Assembly (NCBI RefSeq): GCF_901905185.1
Contig: NZ_CABFMQ020000002.1
Span: 62,001 to 126,000, forward strand
DNA: 64,000 nucleotides
Direction of reading: 5' to 3'
Origin: Methylocella tundrae
GTDB taxonomy: Bacteria; Pseudomonadota; Alphaproteobacteria; Rhizobiales; Beijerinckiaceae
This document shows positions 39,013 through 47,436 of the stretch, one piece after another. The notes beneath the pieces are model-generated. The model saw only the letters and a program-made list of their open reading frames with translations. It had not been told where the DNA came from and ran no database searches. Each line of letters opens with the position of its first letter. Position 1 is the first letter of the stretch. A program made the position numbers and the translations under genes.

Positions 39013-39957
39013 TTGGACAGAGCAGGCAGTAAGTCGCTCGGCGAGGCCTTTACCGACGCTGAACGCGAGATTGAGGCGGCGCTCATTCAGATCGCGCCGT
39101 GGCGCGAGCGCGGGCTACGTTACAGCCCGGTTCACGGCGGCATCAGCAACGTTAACTGGCGCGTCGCGGTGGATGGCAAAAGTTTCTTCGTCAAAATACC
39201 TGGCCGCGGAACCGAGATGTTCATTGATCGAGCCGCGGCGCTCGCTGCGAGCCGGCGCGCCGAAGCGCTCGGGATCGGCCCACGCGTTCATGATTACCTT
39301 GCCGATCAGGGCATCGAGATCAATGATTTCATCGAGGGGCGGCGGCCTTGCACGAACACTGATTTTCTCGATGCGACGATCCGCGCCAACGCGGTCGGCG
39401 TTTATCGCGCGTTCAACAATTCCGGTCTCCTGCCGCTGACGAAAACTGTCTTCGACATGATCGACGAACACTTCGATCAGGTGTGGAGTCTTGGCGGCAA
39501 GGCGCCTGCCGATTTCGAGTGGCTCTCCAAGCAATACGGGCTGGCGCGCTCGGCGCTCGAGGCTTCCGGCATAGATCTCGTCCCCTGCTTCAATGACCCG
39601 ATGCCGGGAAACTTCATGCTTGGCGCGGACAAATCGATCATGCTGATCGACTATGAATATGCCTCCAACAATGACCGCTGCTATGATCTGGGCGTCTGGT
39701 GCGGAGAGATGTTCTTCAGCGACGCTGTGGAGAATGAGATCATCGAGACTTATTTCGGCAGCTTTGATCTTGCGATGAAAGCCCGCCTCGTCGTCCATAA
39801 GGCGCTCGCCGATATCAAATGGGCGACGTGGGCGATGGTTCAGAACAAGGTTTCGACCCTCGATTTCGATTTCTATAAATATGGCGCGTGGAAGCATATG
39901 CGCGCGCGGTCGATCATGAGAGATCCGCGCTGGGTCGATTACCTCAACTCAGTCTGA
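39013..39957 (+). CDS. Choline-kinase-family protein with altered catalytic loop
   Basis: The 314-residue protein begins at TTG 39013 after AGGGCGGA. It belongs to the choline/ethanolamine kinase group: HGGISNVNWRV (nucleotide loop), FFVKIPGRG with the ATP-binding Lys, and LIDYEYASNNDRCYDLG as the metal motif. The catalytic loop reads CFNDPMPGNFM, where the usual first His is Phe, though the catalytic Asp and the Asn are kept. It is last in the operon and may phosphorylate the same small molecule as the fused kinase upstream or be a divergent partner subunit. Confidence 0.87.
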   Translation: MDRAGSKSLGEAFTDAEREIEAALIQIAPWRERGLRYSPVHGGISNVNWRVAVDGKSFFVKIPGRGTEMFIDRAAALAASRRAEALGIGPRVHDYLADQGIEINDFIEGRRPCTNTDFLDATIRANAVGVYRAFNNSGLLPLTKTVFDMIDEHFDQVWSLGGKAPADFEWLSKQYGLARSALEASGIDLVPCFNDPMPGNFMLGADKSIMLIDYEYASNNDRCYDLGVWCGEMFFSDAVENEIIETYFGSFDLAMKARLVVHKALADIKWATWAMVQNKVSTLDFDFYKYGAWKHMRARSIMRDPRWVDYLNSV

Positions 39958-40005
39958 CGCGCCAACGCGGGTCATTGTCCTGCGCCGCTCAAAGCCTGCT
40001 GACGC

Positions 40006-40848
40006 CTATTTCCGGCGTCGCGCGGGCGTTGCGCCCGCCAGCGCCGCGAACGCGACATCAAAGCCCACCTTTAGCCCATCGCGCAACGCGCCTCCGTCCG
40101 GAGCGAGGCACCGAAGACATAAGCCGGCGCCGTCCTGAAGCGCGCTGGCGCCGGCTAGGCAGCCTTGGGCGTCGAACGCGCGCTGAAGCTCCAGCGCGTC
40201 GGGCCATGCCTCCCGCGGGGCCAGAATGATCATTGACGCATAGGCGCGATAGGGGCCGAGCGGCGAGGTCTTAGAGAACACATCTTCGCCTGCAACGCGG
40301 CTGCGCTCGCGAACGATAACCTCCCCATCCCGAAGGATGGTCAACAGCAGCTCGAGGTCCTGAAAAGCCCGACCGGCCGCCGACGGATCATGACAGGCGA
40401 ACCCTTCCGTGACGATCGCGCACGATGTGGCGTTGATCGTGATCGTGTGCGCGCTCGTCAACGCGGCGCCCGGAAACAGAATGAGCGGGTCGGGCGTCAG
40501 CGCAAGAAAGGCTCCCGGCGCGACGACCACGGATGTGTCCTGACGCGCGGGCGAAGCGCCCGTGTCGTGCACGACGCTCGACGATTGAGTTGTGACATGC
40601 GCCCTCGCGCCTGCTTTCGCCTCGACGCTGAGGCGCAGATGATCGCCGCGGTAGACGCCGCCCGAAGCCGATTGCAGATAGAGCGTTGCAAGATCCGGGC
40701 ATGCGGCGTCGAGCCAGAACGGCCGTGTGATGTGGAAGGGGTAGGGAACCCTCTGGCTGTTGAGGAAGGTGCGCCCGCCCCCCTTGGCGAAGACCAGGCT
40801 CGCATGCGACCGGCGCCCGCTCTCGATCGCAAGCGCATTGCCGGGCAT
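40006..40848 (-). CDS. ureD: Urease accessory protein UreD
   Basis: UreD (UreH) scaffolds the UreF-UreG activation complex on apo-urease. The 280 residues from ATG 40848 contain GGRTFLNSQRVPYPFHITRPF, SGGVYRGDHLRLSVEAKAGA, HVTTQSSSVVH and LTPDPLILFPGA, matching the UreD core. It starts two bases after ureG and is the last gene of the long minus-strand run, convergent with the kinase operon; no clear terminator lies in the 48-base gap. Confidence 0.9.
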   Translation of the reverse strand: MPGNALAIESGRRSHASLVFAKGGGRTFLNSQRVPYPFHITRPFWLDAACPDLATLYLQSASGGVYRGDHLRLSVEAKAGARAHVTTQSSSVVHDTGASPARQDTSVVVAPGAFLALTPDPLILFPGAALTSAHTITINATSCAIVTEGFACHDPSAAGRAFQDLELLLTILRDGEVIVRERSRVAGEDVFSKTSPLGPYRAYASMIILAPREAWPDALELQRAFDAQGCLAGASALQDGAGLCLRCLAPDGGALRDGLKVGFDVAFAALAGATPARRRK

Positions 40849-40850
40849 GG

Positions 40851-41501
40851 CTAGAACTTGAACAGGACGGAGTCGACGATGGCGTCGGCCACGGCCGCGA
40901 TTCCTTCGCCGCTGCGTGCATTTGACGTCAAGACCGGCCTGTCCCCACGCAGCTTTCGAGCCTCGCTCAGCATGAGGCCGAGGTCCACCCCGACGTGGGG
41001 CGCAAGATCGATCTTGTTGACGATGAGGAGATCGCAACGCATGACGCCGGGGCCGCGCTTGCGCGGAATATCGCCGCCGCCTGCGACGTCGATGACGAAG
41101 ATCCACCAATCGACGAGATCCAGCGAAAAGGTCGAGGCGAGATTGTCGCCGCCGGATTCAAAGATCATCAGATCAAGCCCCGGATAGCGCGCCTCGAGTT
41201 CATCGCCCGCGACGATGTTGAGCGTCGGATCTTCGCGAATGACGGTGTGCGGACAGGCGCCCGCCTCAACCGCGGCGACGCGGGCCGGATCAATGAGGCC
41301 GGACCGGCGCAGACGCTCCGCGTCTTCCTTCGTGACGAGATCATTGGTGATGATGGCGAGATCGACGCCCCGCGCGGCGAGAACGGGAATGAGCGCCTCG
41401 ATCAGCGCGGTCTTGCCACAGCCGACGGGACCGCCGATCCCGATGCGCGCCGCCGAAGCCGGTTTTATTGCGTCGCTCTGTCGCGGCTCATTGATGGTCA
41501 C
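40851..41501 (-). CDS. ureG: Urease accessory GTPase UreG
   Basis: UreG is the SIMIBI GTPase that delivers nickel to urease. The 216 residues carry the P-loop [29 protein letters not shown], the nickel-binding [14 protein letters not shown] (Cys-Pro-His), [12 protein letters not shown] and [10 protein letters not shown]. No His-rich N-terminal extension is present. It lies four bases from ureC and two from ureD. Confidence 0.97.
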   Translation of the reverse strand: MTINEPRQSDAIKPASAARIGIGGPVGCGKTALIEALIPVLAARGVDLAIITNDLVTKEDAERLRRSGLIDPARVAAVEAGACPHTVIREDPTLNIVAGDELEARYPGLDLMIFESGGDNLASTFSLDLVDWWIFVIDVAGGGDIPRKRGPGVMRCDLLIVNKIDLAPHVGVDLGLMLSEARKLRGDRPVLTSNARSGEGIAAVADAIVDSVLFKF

Positions 41502-41505
41502 GCGA

Positions 41506-43218
41506 TCACCTCAGCATGTAGCGTTGCGCGAGCGGCAACTCGCGGGCGGGAGCGCAGGTGGCGATTTCCCCGTCGACGAAAACGTCAAAGGTTTGCGGAT
41601 CGACGCGGATGTTGGGGCAGGCGTCGTTCCACATCATATCCCCTTTGGACAATTTTCGCGTTCCCTTCGCTGGCAGCAGCGATTTCCGCAGCCCGAGCTC
41701 GCCCGCAAGATCCCGCGCGATCGCCAGCGGATGCACAAAGCAGGCGGAGAGCGCCTGCTTGGCGAGGCCGAACGCGCCCCATTGCGGACGCAACATCATC
41801 GGCTCGCACGTCATCAGCGAGGCGGCGGAGTCGCCCATCGCGCCCCAGGCGATGAAGCCGCCCTTGATCACCAGTTCCGGCTTGATGCCGAAGAAGGCCG
41901 GACGCCAGATCACGATATCGGCCATCTTGCCGTCTTCCAGCGACCCAACATGATCGGCGATGCCGAAAGTCCGCGCGGCGTTGATCGTATATTTGGCGAT
42001 GTAGCGCAAAATGCGGGCATTGTCGCCGAAGCCTGGCCTGTCCTCGGGCAACGCCCCGCGCTGATCCTTCATCTTCGAGGCGAGCTGCCAGGTCCGGCAG
42101 ATCACTTCATGAATGCGGCCCATGCCCTGGCTGTCGGAGCCAAGCATGGAGATCGCGCCGATGTCATGCAACACATCTTCGGCGGCGATCGTCTGCGCGC
42201 GGATTCGGCTTTCGGCAAAGGCGACATCTTCCGGGATCGCCGGGTTGAGATGGTGGCACACCATCGTCATGTCGAGATGTTCGTCGAAAGTGTTGATCGT
42301 GTAGGGATTGGTCGGGTTGGTCGAGGACGGCAGGCAATTCGAGAAGCCCGCGACGCGGATGATGTCCGGCGCATGGCCGCCGCCAGCGCCCTCGGTATGA
42401 TACATATGGATCGTGCGTCCGCCGATCGCACGCAGCGTATCCTCAACGAAGCCGGATTCGTTCAGCGTGTCGGTATGCAGCTGGACCTGAAAATCATAGT
42501 CGTCGGAGACGCCAAGACAGGCGTCGATCGTCGCCGGCATCGCGCCCCAATCCTCGTGGATCTTGAGCCCGAGAACGCCGGTCTCGATCTGTTCGACCAA
42601 CGGCGCTGTCTTGTGCGAATTGCCGCGTCCGAGAAAGCCGAAATTGATCGGCCATTGTTCCGCCGCCTGCAACATTTTGCCGGTGTTGAAGGGGCCGCCC
42701 GAGTCGATGCCGACCGTGATCGGGCCGAGCGAGCCGCCGATCATGGTCGTAATGCCGGAAGCAATTGCGTGATCGCAAAGCCCCGCCGAATCGAAATGGA
42801 CATGCACGTCGATCGCGCCCGCGGTCGCGATGAGGCCTTCGCAATCGCGCACGGTGGTGCCGGCGCCGACGATGAGGCGCGGATCGACGCCGTCCATAAT
42901 CGCCGGATTCCCGGCTTTGCCCATTCCGACGATGCGCCCGCCCCTAATGCCAAGGTCGCCCTTGACGACGCCAAGCACTGGGTCGATCACGAGCACATTG
43001 CAAAGCAAAAAGTCGAGCGCGCCCGCCGCGTTGGTGACGCCCGCGGCGAGCCCCATGCCATCGCGCAGGGTCTTGCCGCCGCCGTGCAGGCATTCATCGC
43101 CATAGACCGCATAGTCTTTTTCGACCACGGCGACGAGCGAAGTGTCGGCAAGACGAACGCTATCGCCAACGGTCGGGCCATACATCGCCGCATAATCGGC
43201 GCGCGGAATGATTGCCAT
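41506..43218 (-). CDS. ureC: Urease alpha subunit UreC
   Basis: UreC is the catalytic subunit hydrolysing urea to ammonia and CO2 with two nickel ions. I choose ATG 43218 ([19 protein letters not shown]), with GAGGAG seven bases upstream; five codons earlier is an alternative. The 570 residues keep the nickel-ligand His pair in IDVHVHF, the carbamylated Lys in [10 protein letters not shown] (about 217), and the flap Cys and His in MVCHHLNP (about 322). The segment after the first His pair ([13 protein letters not shown]) departs from common ureases, so this is a divergent lineage. Confidence 0.96.
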   Translation of the reverse strand: MAIIPRADYAAMYGPTVGDSVRLADTSLVAVVEKDYAVYGDECLHGGGKTLRDGMGLAAGVTNAAGALDFLLCNVLVIDPVLGVVKGDLGIRGGRIVGMGKAGNPAIMDGVDPRLIVGAGTTVRDCEGLIATAGAIDVHVHFDSAGLCDHAIASGITTMIGGSLGPITVGIDSGGPFNTGKMLQAAEQWPINFGFLGRGNSHKTAPLVEQIETGVLGLKIHEDWGAMPATIDACLGVSDDYDFQVQLHTDTLNESGFVEDTLRAIGGRTIHMYHTEGAGGGHAPDIIRVAGFSNCLPSSTNPTNPYTINTFDEHLDMTMVCHHLNPAIPEDVAFAESRIRAQTIAAEDVLHDIGAISMLGSDSQGMGRIHEVICRTWQLASKMKDQRGALPEDRPGFGDNARILRYIAKYTINAARTFGIADHVGSLEDGKMADIVIWRPAFFGIKPELVIKGGFIAWGAMGDSAASLMTCEPMMLRPQWGAFGLAKQALSACFVHPLAIARDLAGELGLRKSLLPAKGTRKLSKGDMMWNDACPNIRVDPQTFDVFVDGEIATCAPARELPLAQRYMLR

Positions 43219-43229
43219 CTGGGTTCTCC

Positions 43230-43925
43230 TCACGCGCCCTTGAAGCCGGCGGCTCTGGCGCGAGAGAGAGCAGCCTCGCGCGCCGCTTCGCTATCGTCCA
43301 TGCCGCGCGACAGATCGTTCAACCCCGATAACGAGCGGTCTCCGCCGAAGGCCGCCAAAGTCACGGTTCTGCGCTGGCCCGGCTCGAAGCGCACGGCCGT
43401 GCCGGCCGGTATGTCGAGACGCATCCCCATCGCGCTTTTGCGATCGAAGTCGAGCGCCCGATTGACTTCAAAGAAATGATAATGCGAGCCGATCTGCACC
43501 GGCCTGTCGCCGGTGTTGACCACATCAAGGGTCGTTCGAGCGCGGCCCGGCGCAAGCTCGATCTCGCCTTCGACCGCTGTGATGAGGCCAGGCTCCAGAT
43601 CGTCGCGCTCGGACCCTTCGACGGCCCGGATCGGCTCATGCACGGTGACGAGTTTCGTTCCATCGGGAAACAGGCCTTCGACTTGCAGGATAGGCGTCAT
43701 CGCGGCGACGCCCGGCATGACGTCCTCAGTCGTCAATATGGTCGACCCCCAGGCGATGAGATCGGCGACGCTGCGTCCTTCCCGCGCGCCTTCGAGAATT
43801 TCATCCGTTATGATCGCGACGGCCTCGGGATAATTCAGCTTCAGCCCTTTCGCGCGACGCTTGCGCGCGAGTTCGGCGGCGGTAAAGATCGTCAACCGCT
43901 CCATTTCGGTCGGGGTAAGCAACAT
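43230..43925 (-). CDS. ureAB: Fused urease gamma-beta subunit (UreA-UreB)
   Basis: One 231-residue protein joins both small subunits. Residues 1 to about 100 are UreA ([27 protein letters not shown] start, [43 protein letters not shown]). From about 115 it is UreB ([45 protein letters not shown]). Such fusions are known in Helicobacter and some other bacteria. The gene precedes ureC by 11 bases, giving two structural subunits in all. Confidence 0.95.
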   Translation of the reverse strand: MLLTPTEMERLTIFTAAELARKRRAKGLKLNYPEAVAIITDEILEGAREGRSVADLIAWGSTILTTEDVMPGVAAMTPILQVEGLFPDGTKLVTVHEPIRAVEGSERDDLEPGLITAVEGEIELAPGRARTTLDVVNTGDRPVQIGSHYHFFEVNRALDFDRKSAMGMRLDIPAGTAVRFEPGQRRTVTLAAFGGDRSLSGLNDLSRGMDDSEAAREAALSRARAAGFKGA

Positions 43926-43934
43926 GGATCAGCC

Positions 43935-44675
43935 TCAATTGGCGAAAAGACGCAGATCGGCCGCGGCGTGGCGCATAGCCGCGATTTCGATATAGGGGAT
44001 GAAACTCGTCAATATAGGGGCGTCTTCCGTGCGCCGGGGCTCAACTGCTTCGGCCTCTGGCTCAATCGTTTGCCGGTCTTGCAAATTCACGTCGTCCGCC
44101 GGCTGCTGGATAATGTCCGCGATGAGCGCGAGCGCGCTGAAAAGGGCGCGCTGCGCCTCGATGGCGCCGATCTGGCCGAGGCGGACCGCCGCCGCCGTCA
44201 TGCTCGACGCCGTCTGGTAGCCGGACATCAGCGCCGCGTCGTATTCCTTGATTCCGACAGCGCGCCAGAGCGCGCCCTGAACGATGGGCAGATGGCCGTG
44301 GAGCTGGCCGTTACGCAGTCTCTCTCGCAAATGCGCCGCGCCGGGCGTGCCGAGCCGCGCATGAGCCGCGAGCAGGGATTGTCCATTTCGCTTCGAGCCC
44401 GCGCGCATTGGTTCGGCGAGCGTCGCGGCCTCGAAAGCCGTGTCGATGCGGGCGAGTCTGTCGTCATCATCGTAAGCGCGAAACGCACGAACAAGAGCGA
44501 CGCGATCGGCGCCCGCCCAGCGATGGCGAAGCGACGCCGCGATTGCGTTCGCGAGATCCATCGGCGTCATTGGCCTGCCGAGCCCCGCGAGCCCTTCAAT
44601 GCCGTTGGAAAAAGCAAAACCGCCGCTCGGAAACGCCGTATCCGCGTGCTGAAGCATAAGCAGTTGCGTCAGCAC
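43935..44675 (-). CDS. ureF: Urease accessory protein UreF
   Basis: UreF is an all-helical activation factor that binds UreD and regulates UreG. The 246 residues begin LLMLQHADTAFPSGGFAFSNGIEGL, a clear UreF N-terminus, and include VQGALWRAVGI and TAAAVRLGQIGAIEAQRAL. A charged insert near residues 195-215 (DRQTIEPEAEAVEPRR) is unusual. It overlaps the end of ureE by seven bases and precedes ureAB by nine. Confidence 0.92.
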   Translation of the reverse strand: MLTQLLMLQHADTAFPSGGFAFSNGIEGLAGLGRPMTPMDLANAIAASLRHRWAGADRVALVRAFRAYDDDDRLARIDTAFEAATLAEPMRAGSKRNGQSLLAAHARLGTPGAAHLRERLRNGQLHGHLPIVQGALWRAVGIKEYDAALMSGYQTASSMTAAAVRLGQIGAIEAQRALFSALALIADIIQQPADDVNLQDRQTIEPEAEAVEPRRTEDAPILTSFIPYIEIAAMRHAAADLRLFAN

Positions 44676-45139
44676 GCGGACACCTTGTCAGGCGCGTGCA
44701 CCGACGACGTGACGCGGCCCGAAGTGATAAGCTCGCCAAGCCGCGCGAGATAATCTTCGACCGGCGCCTCGATCGCAACCAGCAGGGCTTCGCCTTCAAA
44801 AGCGACGCGCCAGTGAAGGTTGCCGGCGTGATAGCCAAGTTCGATGGCGCTTTGCCTGTCGCATGGGACGAGACGGAGCCAATGTTGTTCGGCGACTCGC
44901 ACGACCAGGCCGTAACCTGTTTCAAGCGCCAGAACGGCGCCGTCGAAAAGAACCTGATCGCGCGGCAACGCAACAGCGATCTCCTCGCCTTTGTCGGTCC
45001 GGGCGCGCAGGCGGCGTCGAGCGACATCGGCGCTCTGCAGGGTCAGAACATCGACGCCGCCGTGATGCTCGAGATGGTGCAGAGGGGTCGCAAACGCCTC
45101 ATCGAGCCGGCTTCCGAGAATAGATTCGATGAGGCGCAT
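44669..45139 (-). CDS. ureE: Urease accessory nickel chaperone UreE
   Basis: UreE is the nickel metallochaperone for urease. The 156 residues match the two-domain layout: an N-terminal beta domain (RRRLRARTDKGEEIAVALPR) and a ferredoxin-like metal domain with IELGYHAGNLHW, which keeps the conserved His of the YHxGNxH motif. There is no His-rich C-terminal tail; the end is VHAPDKVSAC with a terminal Cys. It is the first gene of the urease block, 50 bases after amiE. Confidence 0.88.
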   Translation of the reverse strand: MRLIESILGSRLDEAFATPLHHLEHHGGVDVLTLQSADVARRRLRARTDKGEEIAVALPRDQVLFDGAVLALETGYGLVVRVAEQHWLRLVPCDRQSAIELGYHAGNLHWRVAFEGEALLVAIEAPVEDYLARLGELITSGRVTSSVHAPDKVSAC

Positions 45140-45189
45140 GTGCTTAATAGAGTCCTAAGGCCAGATGTTTTGAGCGTCGTGCCCAAATT

Positions 45190-46296
45190 CTAACGTGAAG
45201 CGGCCTTGAGAGTCCGCGGGCTCGCGGGCTTTTTTTGCCGCGTTTCCACCAGCTTGACGGGCGGCTTCGCCTTTCCGGCCGGAGGGATCCCGTCAATCGG
45301 ACATTCCTCGACGCCAAGGCCGGTGCGGGTAATGGCCTCGACAGCCTCGCGGGTCGCTTCCGGATCCTCGATCCAGCGCCTGTAGAAATCATAGGGGCAT
45401 TCAGCAACGCCAGGCTGGTTCTCTTTCGAATTGATCATGCCTGTATAGCCACGGTGCAGCAGTTTGAACAGGTGATTTTCAGACTGCTGGTTGCGGCGCG
45501 CGTCGCGGATCAAAAATTTGGAGAGGCCTGCGTATTGGATGCCCATCTCCTCCGTGCCGCATTCGCCGAGCGTGCGGCCATCGAAGCCGACGATCGCGGA
45601 GTGGCCGAAGTAAGTATAAACGCCGTCAAAGCCGGCTGCGTTGGCGACGGCGACATAGCAATTATTGGCGAAGGCCATCGCCTTGGACATGAGGATCTGC
45701 TGCTCCTTGGCCGGATACATGTAGCCCTGGCAGCGGATGATGAGCTCCGCGCCTCGCATCGCACAATCACGCCAGATCTCGGGATAGTTTCCATCATCGC
45801 AAATGATGAGGCTGATCTTCAGCCCTTTGGGGCCGTCCGAGACATAGGTGCGATCGCCGGGATACCAGCCTTCGATCGGCGTCCAGGGCATGATCTTGCG
45901 ATATTTCTGAACGATCTCGCCTTCGTCGTTGATGAGGATCAGCGTATTGTAGGGCGCCTTGTGCGGATGGTCCTCGTGGCGTTCTCCCGTGATCGAGAAT
46001 ACGCCCCATACTTTCGCTTTCCGGCAAGCGGCCGAGAAAATCGCCGTCTCTTCGCCCGGCACAGCGCTGGCGGTCGCGTACATTTCGGCTTCGTCATACA
46101 TGATGCCGTGAGTCGAATATTCCGGGAATATGACAAGGTCCATGCCCGGGAGGCCGGATTTCATGCCGACCACCATGTCGGCGATCTTTTTCGCATTCTC
46201 CAGGACTTCCGCCTTCGTGTGAAGTCTTGGCATCTTGTAATTGACGACGGCAACGCCAACGCTGTCGTTGCTGCTCGAAATATCACCATGCATCAT
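45190..46296 (-). CDS. amiE: Aliphatic amidase AmiE
   Basis: AmiE hydrolyses short aliphatic amides such as acetamide and propionamide to the acid and ammonia. The 368 residues start [20 protein letters not shown] and track Pseudomonas AmiE closely. The nitrilase-family triad is present: Glu in IFPEYSTHG (about 60), Lys in [10 protein letters not shown] (about 135) and Cys in [15 protein letters not shown] (about 167). The C-terminus is about 20 residues longer than usual and Lys-rich. It resembles AmiE, not formamidase AmiF. It lies between the 95-residue unknown and the urease genes. Confidence 0.95.
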   Translation of the reverse strand: MMHGDISSSNDSVGVAVVNYKMPRLHTKAEVLENAKKIADMVVGMKSGLPGMDLVIFPEYSTHGIMYDEAEMYATASAVPGEETAIFSAACRKAKVWGVFSITGERHEDHPHKAPYNTLILINDEGEIVQKYRKIMPWTPIEGWYPGDRTYVSDGPKGLKISLIICDDGNYPEIWRDCAMRGAELIIRCQGYMYPAKEQQILMSKAMAFANNCYVAVANAAGFDGVYTYFGHSAIVGFDGRTLGECGTEEMGIQYAGLSKFLIRDARRNQQSENHLFKLLHRGYTGMINSKENQPGVAECPYDFYRRWIEDPEATREAVEAITRTGLGVEECPIDGIPPAGKAKPPVKLVETRQKKPASPRTLKAASR

Positions 46297-46452
46297 GGCT
46301 GTGCTCCCTGCTTGCTTAATTCTCAGCGCGACGGCGCTTCACACCAAACCGATCGGCCTGCCCAAAATCCCAGCAAAGACTGCGCCACGGAAGAGCAAGC
46401 AGCTCCCCGTCGGCGCCGTCGACGTCACAATCCACATTCCCCGGCCCGCTGA

Positions 46453-46740
46453 TCAATTCGTCTTTCTAAACATGAACACACTGGCGCCCGAAGCGACGTC
46501 GCCCGCGACCGCATGGGCTTGCTGGCGTCCAGTCATCCAGGCATGAACCATGGCCGCCGCCGTTGCTGAGACGGCGGGCTTCCAAAGCCAGATGTCGCGC
46601 GCGGGATCGACCTTATTGATCTCGAAAAGCGCTTTCGGAGCGTCATCCGCGACGCCGATCGACCACTCGCGGAAATCGCCGCCAAATTCCTTCACATAGC
46701 TGATGAATTCAAATTTGATCTGCTGCACGCTGTACGTCAT
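46453..46740 (-). CDS. Conserved-looking 95-residue protein, unknown function
   Basis: The 95-residue protein begins MTYSVQQIKFEFISYVKEFG three bases after the Sel1 gene, so it is translated within the operon. It is soluble, with aromatic-rich segments (DFREWSIGVADDAPKALFE, DIWLWKPA) and a helical middle AATAAAMVHAWM-like stretch (SATAAAMVHAWMTGRQQA). I do not recognise a family. Its place between the formamidase genes and amiE suggests a role in amide metabolism. A 156-base gap without a gene separates it from amiE. Confidence 0.7.
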   Translation of the reverse strand: MTYSVQQIKFEFISYVKEFGGDFREWSIGVADDAPKALFEINKVDPARDIWLWKPAVSATAAAMVHAWMTGRQQAHAVAGDVASGASVFMFRKTN

Positions 46741-46743
46741 GAT

Positions 46744-47436
46744 TCAGCCTGGGATTGGATTGATCGTCACGGGCGCGGTTCCGCCCGCCATCCGGCCTCG
46801 TTGCTGCTGAGCAAGGGCGAGGCCGCGCTTTTTCTCCTCGCCCGACATGTCGGCGATCAGCGCCTCAAGCGCCGTCAACGCGGTTCCGACGCCATGCTGG
46901 GCGGCCAGCGACAGCCACGCGAAGGCGGCGACGCGATCCTTTGCAACGCCTACGCCATTGGCGTAGAAATAGCCAAGCCGCGCCTGGGAGGGATAATGCC
47001 CGGCCTCCGCCGCGCGACGATAGAGTTGAGCGGCGCTCTCATTGTCCAAGGGAACCCCATCGCCTTTGGAGAGAAGCGTCGCAAGATTATACTGCGCCAT
47101 CTGGTCGCCAAGTTCAGCCGCCCGCGACAGCCACTTTGCTCCGGCGGGGCGATCCCGAGGCGTTCCCTGCCCCATCGCCAACATCGCCCCGACATTGGTC
47201 GCCGCCTGGACATGACCCTGTTCAGCAGCGCGCAAATACCAGGCGAAGGCAGTCGGTAGGGACGCCTCAACACCAATTCCGTTCGCATAGAAGGATCCGA
47301 GCCACGCCTGCGCTTCCATATCGCCCGCTTCGGCCATCGTGGTGAAGAGCGAAAGGGCGCCCGGATAGTCGCCTGACTTGAACGCCGCGACTGCGACGGC
47401 TACCTCGTCGCGCTCCGCTGCTGCAATTGCGCTCAT
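46744..47436 (-). CDS. Sel1-like repeat protein
   Basis: The 230-residue soluble protein is built from Sel1/TPR-type repeats, for example AQAWLGSFYANGIGV, AATNVGAMLAMGQGTP, AQYNLATLLSKGDGVP and SQARLGYFYANGVGV, at about 36-residue spacing. No signal peptide is apparent, so it is probably cytoplasmic. Such proteins act as interaction scaffolds. Its ATG overlaps the stop of the Rieske-like gene (ATGA), so the two are coupled. A chaperone or assembly role for the amide enzymes is possible but unproven. Confidence 0.85.
   Translation of the reverse strand: MSAIAAAERDEVAVAVAAFKSGDYPGALSLFTTMAEAGDMEAQAWLGSFYANGIGVEASLPTAFAWYLRAAEQGHVQAATNVGAMLAMGQGTPRDRPAGAKWLSRAAELGDQMAQYNLATLLSKGDGVPLDNESAAQLYRRAAEAGHYPSQARLGYFYANGVGVAKDRVAAFAWLSLAAQHGVGTALTALEALIADMSGEEKKRGLALAQQQRGRMAGGTAPVTINPIPG

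Noticed and set aside
45190..46296. Formamidase AmiF as identity of the amidase
   Set aside because: The N-terminus [11 protein letters not shown] and overall sequence follow AmiE, not AmiF.
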